Shown one piece after another: positions 33,358-42,793 of a stretch of 64,000 bases of DNA (positions within the stretch are counted from its first letter, which is position 1; each line of letters opens with the position of its first letter). Under the pieces are notes generated by a model. That model saw only the letters and a list, made by a program, of their open reading frames with translations. It did no database searches and had not been told where the DNA came from. Made by a program: the position numbers and the translations under genes. The stretch is from Lachnospiraceae bacterium MD308 (GTDB lineage Bacteria > Bacillota > Clostridia > Lachnospirales > Lachnospiraceae). Location: positions 534,561-598,560 of the forward strand of contig KE159795.1 in NCBI GenBank assembly GCA_000403475.2. The letters are read 5' to 3'.

Positions 33358-33948
33358 CTATACTCCAAGAACTTCTTCTTCCACATAGCTCCATATTTCA
33401 TCTCTTCCCTGCTTGCTTACGGAAGAAAACGGAATAATAACTGTCCCCGGAAGAACCGAAAGTCCTTCTCTGATAAGCTTCAGTTGTTTATCTTTCTGAC
33501 TCCTTTTTATCTTATCCAGTTTCGTAGCTATAATCACCGGACGGTATCCGTTTGCTGCAATCCACTCATACATAGTTTTGTCATTGGCAGACGGCGCATG
33601 GCGGATATCTATCAATAAAAATACTGCTCTTAGCTGTTTGGAGTTCTGCAAGTACCGCTCAATCAGCTTTCCCCATTGAATCTTCTCCTTCTCGGACACC
33701 TTTGCATATCCGTATCCCGGAAGATCCACCAAATAAATCTCTTCATTGATATTATAAAAATTAATCGTCTGTGTCTTTCCCGGCGTCGCAGATATCCTCG
33801 CAAAAGATTTCCGATTCATCAACCCATTGATCAGTGAAGATTTTCCCACATTGGACTTCCCTGCAAAGGCAATCTCCGGGTAAAGATTATCCGGCAAACT
33901 GCTAGTAATGCCGCACACCGTCTCAAGATTAAGACTTCTTATTACCAT
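33358..33948 (-). CDS. engB: Ribosome biogenesis GTPase EngB (YsxC/YihA)
   Basis: This 196-residue GTPase has G1 AFAGKSNVGKSSLIN, G2 ATPGKTQ, G3 VDLPGYGYAKV, G4 IATKLDKIKRSQ and G5 SSVSKQG. EngB acts in assembly of the large ribosomal subunit. GAGGAG lies before the ATG. It follows lon (37 nt) and precedes the YtvI gene (3 nt), as in many Bacillota. Confidence 0.96.
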   Translation of the reverse strand: MVIRSLNLETVCGITSSLPDNLYPEIAFAGKSNVGKSSLINGLMNRKSFARISATPGKTQTINFYNINEEIYLVDLPGYGYAKVSEKEKIQWGKLIERYLQNSKQLRAVFLLIDIRHAPSANDKTMYEWIAANGYRPVIIATKLDKIKRSQKDKQLKLIREGLSVLPGTVIIPFSSVSKQGRDEIWSYVEEEVLGV

Positions 33949-33985
33949 ATAATACTCCTCAATATTGATTATTTCCTGTTGTTCT

Positions 33986-36331
33986 CTATTTTTTAGGCTT
34001 TACAAGAGCGGTTTTCAACACTTCATTCATATGTGATACCGGTACAATATCCAAGCCCTTTGTTATTTCAGAAGAAATCTCTTCAATATCCGGCATGTTC
34101 TCCGCCGGCACAACCACCGTTCGAATTCCAGCATTCTTTGCAGCCAAAAGCTTCTCTTTCAAGCCGCCGATTGGAAGTACCCTTCCACGAAGGGTAATCT
34201 CACCAGTCATCGCCACATCGGCACGTACTTTTTTCCCCGTAACCGCTGACAATATGGCAGTTGCCATCGTAATTCCCGCAGAGGGCCCGTCCTTTGGAAC
34301 CGCTCCCTCCGGAATATGGATATGAACGTCATGCTCCTTAAAGAACTCCTCGGAAATCTTATATGATTTCCCCACAGAACGAATATAACTGATGCCCGTC
34401 CTCGCAGATTCCTTCATCACATCGCCCAGCTGACCGGTAAGCAGGATTTCTCCCTCTCCCGGCATAATATTCACCTCAATCTGAAGTGTATCGCCGCCGA
34501 CGCTCGTCCACGCCAGCCCCCGTACGATTCCCACCTCATCAGTTTCATTGGCCATCTGGTAAATATACAGTTCCTTCCCAAGATACTGGTGAATATTACG
34601 CTCTGTGACATGCACAGAAGACTTCTTTTCTTCGAAAATCTCCTTAGCCGCCTTCCTGCAGATATCCGCAAGCTTTCTTTCAAGCTGGCGCACGCCGGCT
34701 TCCTTCGTATAACTTCTTGCTATCTTCCAGATTGCCTTTTTACTAACACTGAGCTGCTTTTTCTTGAGTCCATGTCTCTCCATCTGTTTCGGAATAAGAT
34801 GCTCCTGAGCTATGTGAAGCTTTTCGTTTTCTGTATAACTGGATACCTCTATGACCTCCATACGGTCAAGCAGCGGTCTTGGAATCGTCTGCAATGTATT
34901 CGCCGTCGTGACAAAAAGCACTTCCGATAAGTCAAGAGGCACTTCCAGATAATGATCGCGGAACTTCTTATTCTGCTCACTGTCCAACACCTCTAACAGC
35001 GCGGAGAATGTATCTCCTTTATAGTCATTGCTCACTTTGTCTATCTCATCCAAAAGCATCAAAGGATTCTTGACCTTCGCACTTCTTAGCGCATCAGCGA
35101 TTCGCCCTGGCATAGCCCCCACATAAGTTTTCCTGTGTCCGCGAATCTCGGCCTCATCCCTAACACCCCCCAATGAAATACGCACGTAAGGACGTTTCAG
35201 GGCTCTTGCAAGAGACTTTGCAATTGAAGTCTTTCCGGTTCCCGGAGGGCCTGCCAGGCAGAGAATCGGGCTGTCCCCTTTCTTAGTCAATGCACGCACC
35301 GCCATGTATTCCAGTATCCGTTCTTTGACTTTCTCAAGACCATAATGATCTTCATCTAATACTTTCTTCGCATACTTAATATCTTTATGTTCCTTGCAGA
35401 CTTTATCCCACGGCATCTCTAACATTGTCTCAATATATGTTCGAATCACACCAGTCTCACTGGGACTGTTCATAATACTCCGAAACCGCTTTATTTCTTT
35501 ACTGATCTTCTGCTTTACTTCATCCGGAGACTGAAGCTTGTCCACCGCCTGTGCAAATTCATCCGCATCAGATATGGTACTGTCATCGCCTAATTCTTCT
35601 CGAATCAAACGGATTTCTTCCCTTAATATATATTCCCTCTGATTTTTATCTACACGCCGCTTGACTTTAGATTGCAGTTCCTCTTTAATACTTTGTACCT
35701 GAACTTCATGGACAATCTTTGCCACCAGCATATCGTAACGCCTCATCAGGTTCACTTCTTCTAAAAGTTCCTGTCTCTGTATATAAGGCAGCGGGAAATT
35801 AGCTGCTATGACATCTACCAATTTTTTAAGATCACTGATTTCTCCGATTTGCGACGCCAGCTCTTTATAAACCTTGGGATTTTTATCCGTGTATTCTTTA
35901 AAAAGCTCTTTAAGCCCCAAAATCATTGCTTCAACATTCATCGGAAACTTGTCGGCTCCGATTTCCTTTGCCAAAGTATCTATATCCTCAACGACTGTCA
36001 CATTTGCCATAAGGCATTGCTCCGTGTCCTCTATATAATTTAACCGCGCGCGTTCATCCACGGCAATAAGAATCCGGTTCAGCCTTTTCGGCAGCTTTAT
36101 GATCTGCTTAATTGTTGCGATACAGCCCGTCTCATATACATCTTCAATCCCCGGCTCATCTGTTTCCGCTTTCTTCTGGGTAGTCAAAAACAGTTTTTGC
36201 TGTTCCTCCATCGCACGCTCAATCGCCGCTATTGATTTTTCTCTGCTCACATCAAAATGTATTACCATCTCCGGCAATACCGTCAACTCCCGCAGAGGTA
36301 TCATAGGTAGGCTCTTTGTATTATTCTCCAT
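33986..36331 (-). CDS. lon: ATP-dependent protease La (LonA)
   Basis: The 781-residue protein has the substrate-binding LON domain (LPMIPLRELTVLPEMVIHFDVSREKSI), helical spacer, AAA+ module with LAGPPGTGKTSIAKSLARAL and LLDEIDKVSNDYKGD, and the Ser-Lys protease with EGAVPKDGPSAGITMATAIL and RGRVLPIGGLKEKLLAA. It degrades misfolded and regulatory proteins in the cytoplasm. I start at ATG 36331 with GGGAG nearby; an in-frame ATG at 36358 lies before that site. It follows clpX after 120 nt, a spacer holding only a weak inverted repeat. Confidence 0.97.
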   Translation of the reverse strand: MENNTKSLPMIPLRELTVLPEMVIHFDVSREKSIAAIERAMEEQQKLFLTTQKKAETDEPGIEDVYETGCIATIKQIIKLPKRLNRILIAVDERARLNYIEDTEQCLMANVTVVEDIDTLAKEIGADKFPMNVEAMILGLKELFKEYTDKNPKVYKELASQIGEISDLKKLVDVIAANFPLPYIQRQELLEEVNLMRRYDMLVAKIVHEVQVQSIKEELQSKVKRRVDKNQREYILREEIRLIREELGDDSTISDADEFAQAVDKLQSPDEVKQKISKEIKRFRSIMNSPSETGVIRTYIETMLEMPWDKVCKEHKDIKYAKKVLDEDHYGLEKVKERILEYMAVRALTKKGDSPILCLAGPPGTGKTSIAKSLARALKRPYVRISLGGVRDEAEIRGHRKTYVGAMPGRIADALRSAKVKNPLMLLDEIDKVSNDYKGDTFSALLEVLDSEQNKKFRDHYLEVPLDLSEVLFVTTANTLQTIPRPLLDRMEVIEVSSYTENEKLHIAQEHLIPKQMERHGLKKKQLSVSKKAIWKIARSYTKEAGVRQLERKLADICRKAAKEIFEEKKSSVHVTERNIHQYLGKELYIYQMANETDEVGIVRGLAWTSVGGDTLQIEVNIMPGEGEILLTGQLGDVMKESARTGISYIRSVGKSYKISEEFFKEHDVHIHIPEGAVPKDGPSAGITMATAILSAVTGKKVRADVAMTGEITLRGRVLPIGGLKEKLLAAKNAGIRTVVVPAENMPDIEEISSEITKGLDIVPVSHMNEVLKTALVKPKK

Positions 36332-36451
36332 ATTTTTTCTCCCGATAAACATCCTCATTTAACTAAGCAAGAATAAAAGGCAGGCGCAACTATCCTTTGC
36401 ACCCGCCCTCACATACGACTCTATATTCGTCACTCAACCTGTCTATCATCT

Positions 36452-37711
36452 CTACGCACTTTCAGACCGGATCGCCGCATGTGTGCATTCAGCCAGCCCA
36501 TACCCCTTCACTACATCCTCTGTAATGCGGCATGTCTGTAACGTTTCATCTGACGGCGCATGATACATAATATCCGTCATAACATTCTCCATAATGGCAC
36601 GAAGTCCTCTGGCTCCTGTCTTCCTCTTTAACGATATATCCGCAATCTCCTCCAATGCTTCTCTGTCAAATGTAAGCTCCACACCATCAAGCTCAAGCAT
36701 CTTCTGGTACTGCTTAACCAACGCATTTCTCGGCTCTGTCAAGATACGCATAAGCGCGGCCTTGTCAAGAAGCTCTAAGGATACATTAACCGGAACCCTT
36801 CCCACCAGCTCTGGAATAAGACCGAACTTGATCAAATCCTGGGGAAGTACCTGCGAAAGCAACACATCCACATTATTCTCATGCTTACTTGCAATCTCAG
36901 CATTGAAACCAATCGACTTCTGATCGATACGTTTCTCAATGATCTTATCAATCCCCTCAAATGCACCGCCGCATATAAACAAAATATTCGTCGTATCTAT
37001 CTGTATCAGCTCTTGATGGGGATGCTTTCTTCCCCCCTGGGGCGGTACATTCGCAACCGTACCTTCAATAATCTTAAGGAGCGCCTGCTGAACCCCTTCC
37101 CCCGATACATCACGGGTAATTGAAGGGTTTTCAGATTTTCTTGTTATCTTGTCAATCTCATCAATATAAATGATTCCATACTCGGCACGCTCAATATCTC
37201 CGTCCGCTGCCTGGATAATCTTTAATAGGATATTCTCAACATCCTCTCCCACATATCCTGCTTCCGTCAACGCAGTTGCATCCGCAATGGCAAAAGGTAC
37301 ATTCAAAATCCTTGCAAGAGACTGTGCAAGAAGTGTCTTTCCGCATCCTGTAGGGCCAAGCATAAGAATATTGCTTTTCCCAAGCTCTACTCCCAAGTCC
37401 CGTCCTGCCATAATCCTTTTATAATGATTGTATACAGCAACAGCAAGAACCTTCTTCGCCTCATCCTGCCCAATTACATATTCATCCAAAAATGCCTTGA
37501 TCTCTTCCGGCTTTATAAGATTGATATCCGAAAACGGGCTCCAATGTCCCCCGTTCTCATCGTATCCAAGTTCTTCTTCTATAATCTCAGAACAAACATC
37601 AACACACTCGTCGCAAATATAAGTATCATTCGGCCCTGCAATCAGCTTTCTGACCTGCGCCTGTGTTTTATTGCAAAACGAACATCTAATCTGATCGTCA
37701 CCTCTACCCAT
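36452..37711 (-). CDS. clpX: ClpX, ATPase subunit of ClpXP
   Basis: The 419-residue unfoldase begins with the Cys4 zinc domain (RCSFCNKTQ ... [10 protein letters not shown]), then the AAA+ module with [53 protein letters not shown] and the RKHPHQE pore-2 region. It feeds unfolded substrates to ClpP. The gap to clpP is 35 nt, and GAGGTGAAAGCAG precedes the ATG. Gene order tig-clpP-clpX-lon is the common Bacillota arrangement. Confidence 0.97.
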   Translation of the reverse strand: MGRGDDQIRCSFCNKTQAQVRKLIAGPNDTYICDECVDVCSEIIEEELGYDENGGHWSPFSDINLIKPEEIKAFLDEYVIGQDEAKKVLAVAVYNHYKRIMAGRDLGVELGKSNILMLGPTGCGKTLLAQSLARILNVPFAIADATALTEAGYVGEDVENILLKIIQAADGDIERAEYGIIYIDEIDKITRKSENPSITRDVSGEGVQQALLKIIEGTVANVPPQGGRKHPHQELIQIDTTNILFICGGAFEGIDKIIEKRIDQKSIGFNAEIASKHENNVDVLLSQVLPQDLIKFGLIPELVGRVPVNVSLELLDKAALMRILTEPRNALVKQYQKMLELDGVELTFDREALEEIADISLKRKTGARGLRAIMENVMTDIMYHAPSDETLQTCRITEDVVKGYGLAECTHAAIRSESA

Positions 37712-37746
37712 CTGCTTTCACCTCATATATTATACCGGACTTAAAA

Positions 37747-38328
37747 TTAACGGTGCGAAAGAACTTCGTCAATCAATCCGTATTCTTTTGCCTCCTCGGC
37801 AGACATGAAATTATCACGTTCTGTATCAACGCAAATTACATCCAATGGCTGTCCGGTATTCTCTGCCAGAATTTTGTTTAATTTCTGGCGGGTTCTTAAA
37901 ATATGTTCTGCGGCAATCTGAATCTCCGTCGCCTGACCTTGTGCGCCGCCGGACGGCTGATGTATCATAATCTCCGCATTGGGAAGTGCAAGACGCTTGC
38001 CTTTTTTTCCGCCTGAAAGCAAGAATGACCCCATACTTGCCGCCATACCGATACAAATCGTCTCAACATCGCACTTAATGTACTGCATCGTATCATAAAT
38101 AGCCATTCCTGCCGTCACAGAACCTCCCGGGCTGTTGATATAAAGATGGATATCTTTCTCCGGGTCTTCTGCCTCAAGGAATAAAAGCTGCGCAACAATA
38201 ATACTTGCCGACACATCTGACACTTCCTCGCCAAGAAAGATAATCCTGTCTTTCAACAATCTTGAATAGATATCATAAGACCTTTCGCCACGGCTTGTCT
38301 GTTCAATGACATAAGGTACTAAACTCAT
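37747..38328 (-). CDS. clpP: ATP-dependent Clp protease proteolytic subunit
   Basis: This serine protease has 193 residues with the catalytic Ser in [14 protein letters not shown], His in [12 protein letters not shown] and Asp in TERDNFMS. The N-terminus [30 protein letters not shown] is the usual one for ClpP1. It forms the barrel that degrades substrates delivered by ClpX. AGGAGG lies upstream; 39 nt separate it from tig. Confidence 0.97.
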   Translation of the reverse strand: MSLVPYVIEQTSRGERSYDIYSRLLKDRIIFLGEEVSDVSASIIVAQLLFLEAEDPEKDIHLYINSPGGSVTAGMAIYDTMQYIKCDVETICIGMAASMGSFLLSGGKKGKRLALPNAEIMIHQPSGGAQGQATEIQIAAEHILRTRQKLNKILAENTGQPLDVICVDTERDNFMSAEEAKEYGLIDEVLSHR

Positions 38329-38367
38329 ATATCATATGCCTCCTGTTCATAATAAACTACTGTTCTT

Positions 38368-39654
38368 TTATTTCTCCACAGCATTGTCCACAAGGAATGT
38401 GATCGCTTCCTGAACAGCCATATCCTCTTTCATCTGTTTCTTTTCTGCATCGCTCATAAACTCTTTGAGCTTATCTGCTTCCATCTTGTAGGTTTCTGCC
38501 ATCTTCTTGATCTCTTCATCAAGCTTCTCGTCGCTGATCTCAATATTCTCAGCCTTGGCAATCGCTTCAAGCACAAGACGGGTCTCAATACGCTTAACAG
38601 CCTGCGGACGCATCTCCTCTGCCATCTTCTCCTCAGTCATTCCTGTAAATTGATAATACTGCTCCATGGTAAGACCCTGGGACTGCATCCTTCTGGCAAA
38701 ATCTTCTTCCATCTGGCTGATATTCGTAGTGATCATAGCCTCCGGAATCTCATAAGAAGCATTTTCCACTGCCTTTTCAACAGCCTGATCTTCCTGCTTT
38801 CTCTTGCCTTCTGACTCTTTCTGCTCTTTAATCTTTGCCTTAAGCTCGGCTTTATATTCATCTAATGTATCAAATTCAGATACTTCTGCCGCAAATTCAT
38901 CGTCGATTTCCGGAAGTTCCTTCGCCTTAATCTCATGTACTATACATTTGAAGACAGCTTCTTTTCCCTTAAGCTCTTCCGCATGATAATCTTCCGGGAA
39001 AGTAACCTTTACTTCCACTTCCTTCTCTGTCTCCGCGCCGATCAGCTGTTCCTCAAAGCCTGGGATGAAAGAGCCGGAACCAATAGTCAGCGGATAGTTC
39101 TCACCCTTCCCGCCTTCAAACGCCTCGCCGTCCACAAAGCCCTCGAAATCCATGATTACTTCATCGCCGTTCTCTACTGCCCGATCCTCTACGGTAACAG
39201 TCCTTGCATTCTTTTCTGCTTCTTCTTTAAGCTTTTCTTCTATCTCTTTCTGAGTCACGCGTGTAGATATCTTGTCAACCTCAAGTCCCTTGTATTCTCC
39301 AAGCGTCACTTCCGGCTTAAGCGCAACCTCTGCCGTAAAGATAAACGGCTTGCCCTTCTCAATCTGAACTACGTCAACTTCCGGTCTGGATACAATATCA
39401 AGCTCACACTCTTCATATGCCTCTGCATATGCTTTGGGCATCAGCTCATTAACTGCATCATCGTAAAAGATTTCCGCACCATACATCTTCTCAATCATCT
39501 GACGCGGAACCTTACCTTTTCTGAAACCCGGAAGGGCAATTTTATTTTTCTGTTTCTTATATGCATTCTGGAGCGCTTTCTCTAAATCACCGGCCGGAAC
39601 CTCAATGGTAAGCTTTGCCATGTTTTTTTCTAACTTTTCTACCTGTAAACTCAT
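38368..39654 (-). CDS. tig: Trigger factor, ribosome-bound chaperone and peptidyl-prolyl isomerase
   Basis: The 428-residue chaperone has the ribosome-docking signature GFRKGKVPRQMIEKMYG near residue 45, the FKBP-type domain (VENGDEVIMDFEGFVDGEAFEGGKGENYPLTIGSGSFIPGFEEQLIG) and a long helical C-terminal chaperone domain rich in Glu, Lys and Met. It binds nascent chains at the exit tunnel. A likely -10 (TATACT on the minus strand, 39735-39730) lies 76 nt before the ATG, after the lipoprotein gene, so tig probably heads tig-clpP-clpX. No CIRCE element was seen. Confidence 0.97.
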   Translation of the reverse strand: MSLQVEKLEKNMAKLTIEVPAGDLEKALQNAYKKQKNKIALPGFRKGKVPRQMIEKMYGAEIFYDDAVNELMPKAYAEAYEECELDIVSRPEVDVVQIEKGKPFIFTAEVALKPEVTLGEYKGLEVDKISTRVTQKEIEEKLKEEAEKNARTVTVEDRAVENGDEVIMDFEGFVDGEAFEGGKGENYPLTIGSGSFIPGFEEQLIGAETEKEVEVKVTFPEDYHAEELKGKEAVFKCIVHEIKAKELPEIDDEFAAEVSEFDTLDEYKAELKAKIKEQKESEGKRKQEDQAVEKAVENASYEIPEAMITTNISQMEEDFARRMQSQGLTMEQYYQFTGMTEEKMAEEMRPQAVKRIETRLVLEAIAKAENIEISDEKLDEEIKKMAETYKMEADKLKEFMSDAEKKQMKEDMAVQEAITFLVDNAVEK

Positions 39655-39755
39655 TTACTATTTCCTCCTGTTTCTAACCCATCCTTTGGTAGTTGTAAAA
39701 TGGGCATACTGCTTTACACTCATTAAAGAAGTATAACACAAACATTTTCAAATAT

Positions 39756-40427
39756 CTAGCCCCCGATTTCATCTAATCGAAGTATTTTTACTATTAAATT
39801 GTCCATATCATCTTCATTAATGGAATATATATCACTCGTATCTGCTTTCACCTTTAAAATTACGGTTTTCTTATCCCCAAACTCACTATCCCCATAAGCT
39901 TTTTCCAACAAATCATACGCATGCCTTGCAATCTCAGCCATTACCTGATTCTGTACCTCTTCATCCGTCCCCTGGTACTTCCCATTTTTTATTTTCCCTG
40001 ATATTCTTATGGCGTCCTCCGCCAAAAGATCTTTATACCTGAGAAATGTATCCGCAGGCTGGATGACAACAGGAACTTCATATTCCTTTCTTCCGGTTTT
40101 CTTTGCCTCGCCCACCTCATACCTCATTGAAGAAAAAATGATTGCAGCCAGCTCTCTAAATTCCCCAATCTCTTCCTCTGAGATATCCATACCGTCTGTA
40201 ATATACCCGGCCACAAAATTATCAATAAATTCCTGATACATATCCTGCAGATTCTCTGAAGTTGCTCCTGCCACCATCGCCCTTGCACTTCCTGCGTCTC
40301 CTTGAAACTGCAGATCAAGAATCGCCCCTGTATACCCTGATGCGTCAAAGCCGCCTTTACAGCCCGTAATTATTAAGGGAATCGCACATATTATAAAAAC
40401 AGGGATTAATCTTTTCAATCGTTCCAT
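39756..40427 (-). CDS. Lipoprotein of unknown function
   Basis: The 223-residue protein has a lipoprotein signal peptide (MERLKRLIPVFIICAIPLIITGCKGG, lipobox IITGC). The mature part is soluble and acidic, with a helical region QFQGDAGSARAMVAGATSENLQDMYQEFIDNFVAGY and a later EVPVVIQPADTFLRYKDLL. No enzyme motif is visible. It begins 9 nt after the DJ-1 gene and shares its transcript. Extracytoplasmic location is firm; role is unknown. Confidence 0.75.
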   Translation of the reverse strand: MERLKRLIPVFIICAIPLIITGCKGGFDASGYTGAILDLQFQGDAGSARAMVAGATSENLQDMYQEFIDNFVAGYITDGMDISEEEIGEFRELAAIIFSSMRYEVGEAKKTGRKEYEVPVVIQPADTFLRYKDLLAEDAIRISGKIKNGKYQGTDEEVQNQVMAEIARHAYDLLEKAYGDSEFGDKKTVILKVKADTSDIYSINEDDMDNLIVKILRLDEIGG

Positions 40428-40436
40428 AACATCCCT

Positions 40437-40985
40437 CTATTCGTATACAATAGCCTCCGCAATACTGACGGCTTTTTCTTTACCTGCAAGCACAGTAATA
40501 AGCTCTAACGCAAAATCAATCGCAGTCCCGACCCCGCGGCTGGTAACAATATTCCCGTCTACTACCACAGGAACCTTCACAATAACCGCTCCCTGTATCT
40601 CGCTCTCCACGGACGGATAGCAGGCAATCCGCTTTCCCTTAACAAGCCCCAGCTCACTAAGAACCGTAGGCGCCGCACAGATTGCTCCAACCACTTTTCC
40701 TGACTCCGCAAAATGAGTCACTACCTTTCTCACGCCCTCATGCTCTTTCAGATTGGTTGTGCCCGGCATTCCACCTGGGAGAACAATTGCATCTGCCTCC
40801 TCAAAATCCACCTCTTCGAATAAATCCTCCGTCGTCACATTAATCCCGTGTGAACCATGAACCTGATAATCCTCTCCGATGGATACCGTTCCCACATATA
40901 TCTGTGCTCTTCGCAGCAAATCAACAACCGTCAATGCCTCAATCTCTTCAAATCCGTCTGCCAGCAATACATTTACTTTAATCAT
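40437..40985 (-). CDS. DJ-1/PfpI-family protein
   Basis: The 182-residue protein has the DJ-1 elements: VLLADGFEEIEALTVVDLLRRA with the conserved Glu, DAIVLPGGMPGTTNL, and the nucleophile elbow VGAICAAPTVLSELGL with the reactive Cys. Members act as glyoxalase III or deglycase-like enzymes, or as 4-methyl-5-thiazole kinase-associated ThiJ proteins; the exact activity is open. The ATG at 40985 follows AAAGGGG, 7 nt away; an upstream in-frame start at 41027 lacks a site. Confidence 0.88.
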   Translation of the reverse strand: MIKVNVLLADGFEEIEALTVVDLLRRAQIYVGTVSIGEDYQVHGSHGINVTTEDLFEEVDFEEADAIVLPGGMPGTTNLKEHEGVRKVVTHFAESGKVVGAICAAPTVLSELGLVKGKRIACYPSVESEIQGAVIVKVPVVVDGNIVTSRGVGTAIDFALELITVLAGKEKAVSIAEAIVYE

Positions 40986-41080
40986 GGAAAAACCCCTTTC
41001 TTTTCTTTCTATTATAAATATTATCACCGTTTACTTTTCGTGTAAACTATTATATCATATACTATCTAAGGAGGTTGCAT

Positions 41081-41524
41081 ATGGAAATTGAACGAAAATA
41101 TCTCATAAAGAACACACCTGACAATCTAAGTGACTTTCCCTGCCGAATCATGGAGCAAGGGTACTTAAATACCGACCCTGTCATACGCATCCGGAAAGAC
41201 AATGACAATTATGAACTAACGTATAAATCAAAAGGGCTTATGGTACGCGAGGAGTACAATCTACCTTTGACAAAGGAAGCTTATGGGCATCTCCTTTCAA
41301 AAATCGATGGGCGCCTCATTAAAAAAAGACGGTACATGCTCCCCCTTGGCGAAGGACTGACAGCGGAACTTGACATTTTTGAAGGGGAACTTGCCCCGTT
41401 AATACTCGCAGAAGTGGAATTTCCCGATGAAGACAGCGCATTTTCATTCATTCCTCCGGATTGGTTCGGAGAAGATGTCACCTTCTCCGGCAAATACCAC
41501 AATAGTTTTTTAAGTCAGTGCTGA
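41081..41524 (+). CDS. CYTH-domain (triphosphate tunnel metalloenzyme) protein
   Basis: The 147-residue protein starts MEIERKYLI, the ExExK signature of the CYTH superfamily. It continues with RIMEQGYLN, VIRIRKDNDNYELTYKSKG, EEYNLPLTKEAYGHLL and LILAEVEFPDEDSAFSF, tunnel-lining basic and acidic strands. Such enzymes hydrolyse inorganic triphosphate or related compounds; some are class IV adenylate cyclases. AAGGAGG precedes the ATG at 41081 by 6 nt. It is monocistronic, divergent from the DJ-1 gene and convergent with lysC. Confidence 0.88.
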   Translation: MEIERKYLIKNTPDNLSDFPCRIMEQGYLNTDPVIRIRKDNDNYELTYKSKGLMVREEYNLPLTKEAYGHLLSKIDGRLIKKRRYMLPLGEGLTAELDIFEGELAPLILAEVEFPDEDSAFSFIPPDWFGEDVTFSGKYHNSFLSQC

Positions 41525-41529
41525 TATCA

Positions 41530-41569
41530 AAAACCGGTAATAACTCCCACATAGATTATTACCGGTTTT
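41530..41569. terminator. Bidirectional terminator between CYTH gene and lysC
   Basis: AAAACCGGTAATA (41530-41542) and TATTACCGGTTTT (41557-41569) form a perfect 13-bp stem, with T and A runs on the two sides. It closes the secA-prfB-hom-apgM-lysC unit on the minus strand. Confidence 0.9.
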
Positions 41570-41584
41570 CGTCTGAAAGAATCT

Positions 41585-42793
41585 CTATTCTCCCATTGCA
41601 AATCCGTCATGAACCGCATTCATCGCTTTGTCTATATCCTTTTCATCAACCAGAACTGTAATTCGAATCTCCGACGTAGAAATCATGTTAATATTAACTC
41701 TGGAATTATACAGCGCCTCAAACATCTTTGCCGCAACACCGGGATTGCTCATCATTCCGGCACCTACCACCGACAACTTCGCAACATTCGGGTTACAGCT
41801 CACTTCTTTAATTGTAAGTCTTTTCTTATTCTTCTCTAAAATCTCAATCGCATGCTCCATATCATCTCCCGCAACAGTAAAGGAAATATCTTTCGTCCCT
41901 TCCCGTCCGACAGACTGCAAGATAATATCTACATTAATATTATTCTTCGCAAGAGTATCAAATATATTAAAGGCAATCCCCGGCTTATCCAAAACCCCGA
42001 TTGCTGAGATGCGTGCTGTATTCTTGTCTGCTGCAACCCCGGTAACTAACAGTTTCTCCATATCTGCTCCTTCCCTGACTACAGTCCCCTCCGTATAATT
42101 CAGGCTGGACCTTACCACCAATTCTACATTATATTTTTTTGCCATCTCCACAGAACGGTTATGGAGAACTCTGGCCCCAAGGCTGGCAAGCTCTAACATC
42201 TCGTCATACGTGACTTCGTCAAGCTTCTTTGCATTCTTCACAACTCTTGGATCTGCGGTAAACACCCCATCCACATCTGTATATATTTCACACTTGTCTG
42301 CATGAAGCGCTGCTGCTAACGCCACGGCCGTTGTGTCAGAGCCGCCCCGTCCCAATGTGGTAATATCGTCATATTTGTTCACGCCCTGAAATCCTGTGAC
42401 GATTACAATTTTTCTGGAATCAAGCTCATGGAGAATACGCTCTGTCTCCACCCGTTTAAATCTGGCATTCCCATATCTTGATGTCGAGTGCATCATCACT
42501 TGAAATGCATTGAGGGAAACCGCCGGTACGTCTAACGCCTGCATCGCCATGGCCATCAATGCGGCTGATACCTGCTCTCCTGTAGTGAGAAGCATATCCA
42601 TCTCTCTTTTTTTTGCTCTCGGGTTAATATCCTCTGCCATTGCAATCAGTTCGTCCGTCGTATCCCCCATGGCAGACAGGACAACAACGACGTCTTTCCC
42701 CGTCTTATATTCCTCTATGCAGCGTCTCGCCACATTAAAAATACGTTCCTTATTGGCAACAGAACTTCCACCGAATTTCTTTACAATCAACAT
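41585..42793 (-). CDS. lysC: Aspartate kinase
   Basis: The 402-residue kinase opens MLIVKKFGGSSVANKERI (the KFGGSS signature), then SAMGDTTDELIAMA, TTLGRGGSDTTAVALAAAL and CEIYTDVDGVFTADPR. Two ACT domains fill residues from about 265 on (ISAIGVLDKPGIAFNIFDTLAKNNINVD; LSVVGAGMMSNPGVAAKMFEAL), so feedback control by lysine or threonine is likely. It catalyses the first step to lysine, threonine and methionine. Its ATG overlaps the apgM stop by 7 nt. Last gene of the unit. Confidence 0.95.
   Translation of the reverse strand: MLIVKKFGGSSVANKERIFNVARRCIEEYKTGKDVVVVLSAMGDTTDELIAMAEDINPRAKKREMDMLLTTGEQVSAALMAMAMQALDVPAVSLNAFQVMMHSTSRYGNARFKRVETERILHELDSRKIVIVTGFQGVNKYDDITTLGRGGSDTTAVALAAALHADKCEIYTDVDGVFTADPRVVKNAKKLDEVTYDEMLELASLGARVLHNRSVEMAKKYNVELVVRSSLNYTEGTVVREGADMEKLLVTGVAADKNTARISAIGVLDKPGIAFNIFDTLAKNNINVDIILQSVGREGTKDISFTVAGDDMEHAIEILEKNKKRLTIKEVSCNPNVAKLSVVGAGMMSNPGVAAKMFEALYNSRVNINMISTSEIRITVLVDEKDIDKAMNAVHDGFAMGE

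Noticed and set aside
36332..36451. Inverted repeat GGCAGGCGCAA/TTTGCACCCGCC between clpX and lon as a terminator
   Set aside because: Pairing is imperfect and no T run follows on the minus strand.
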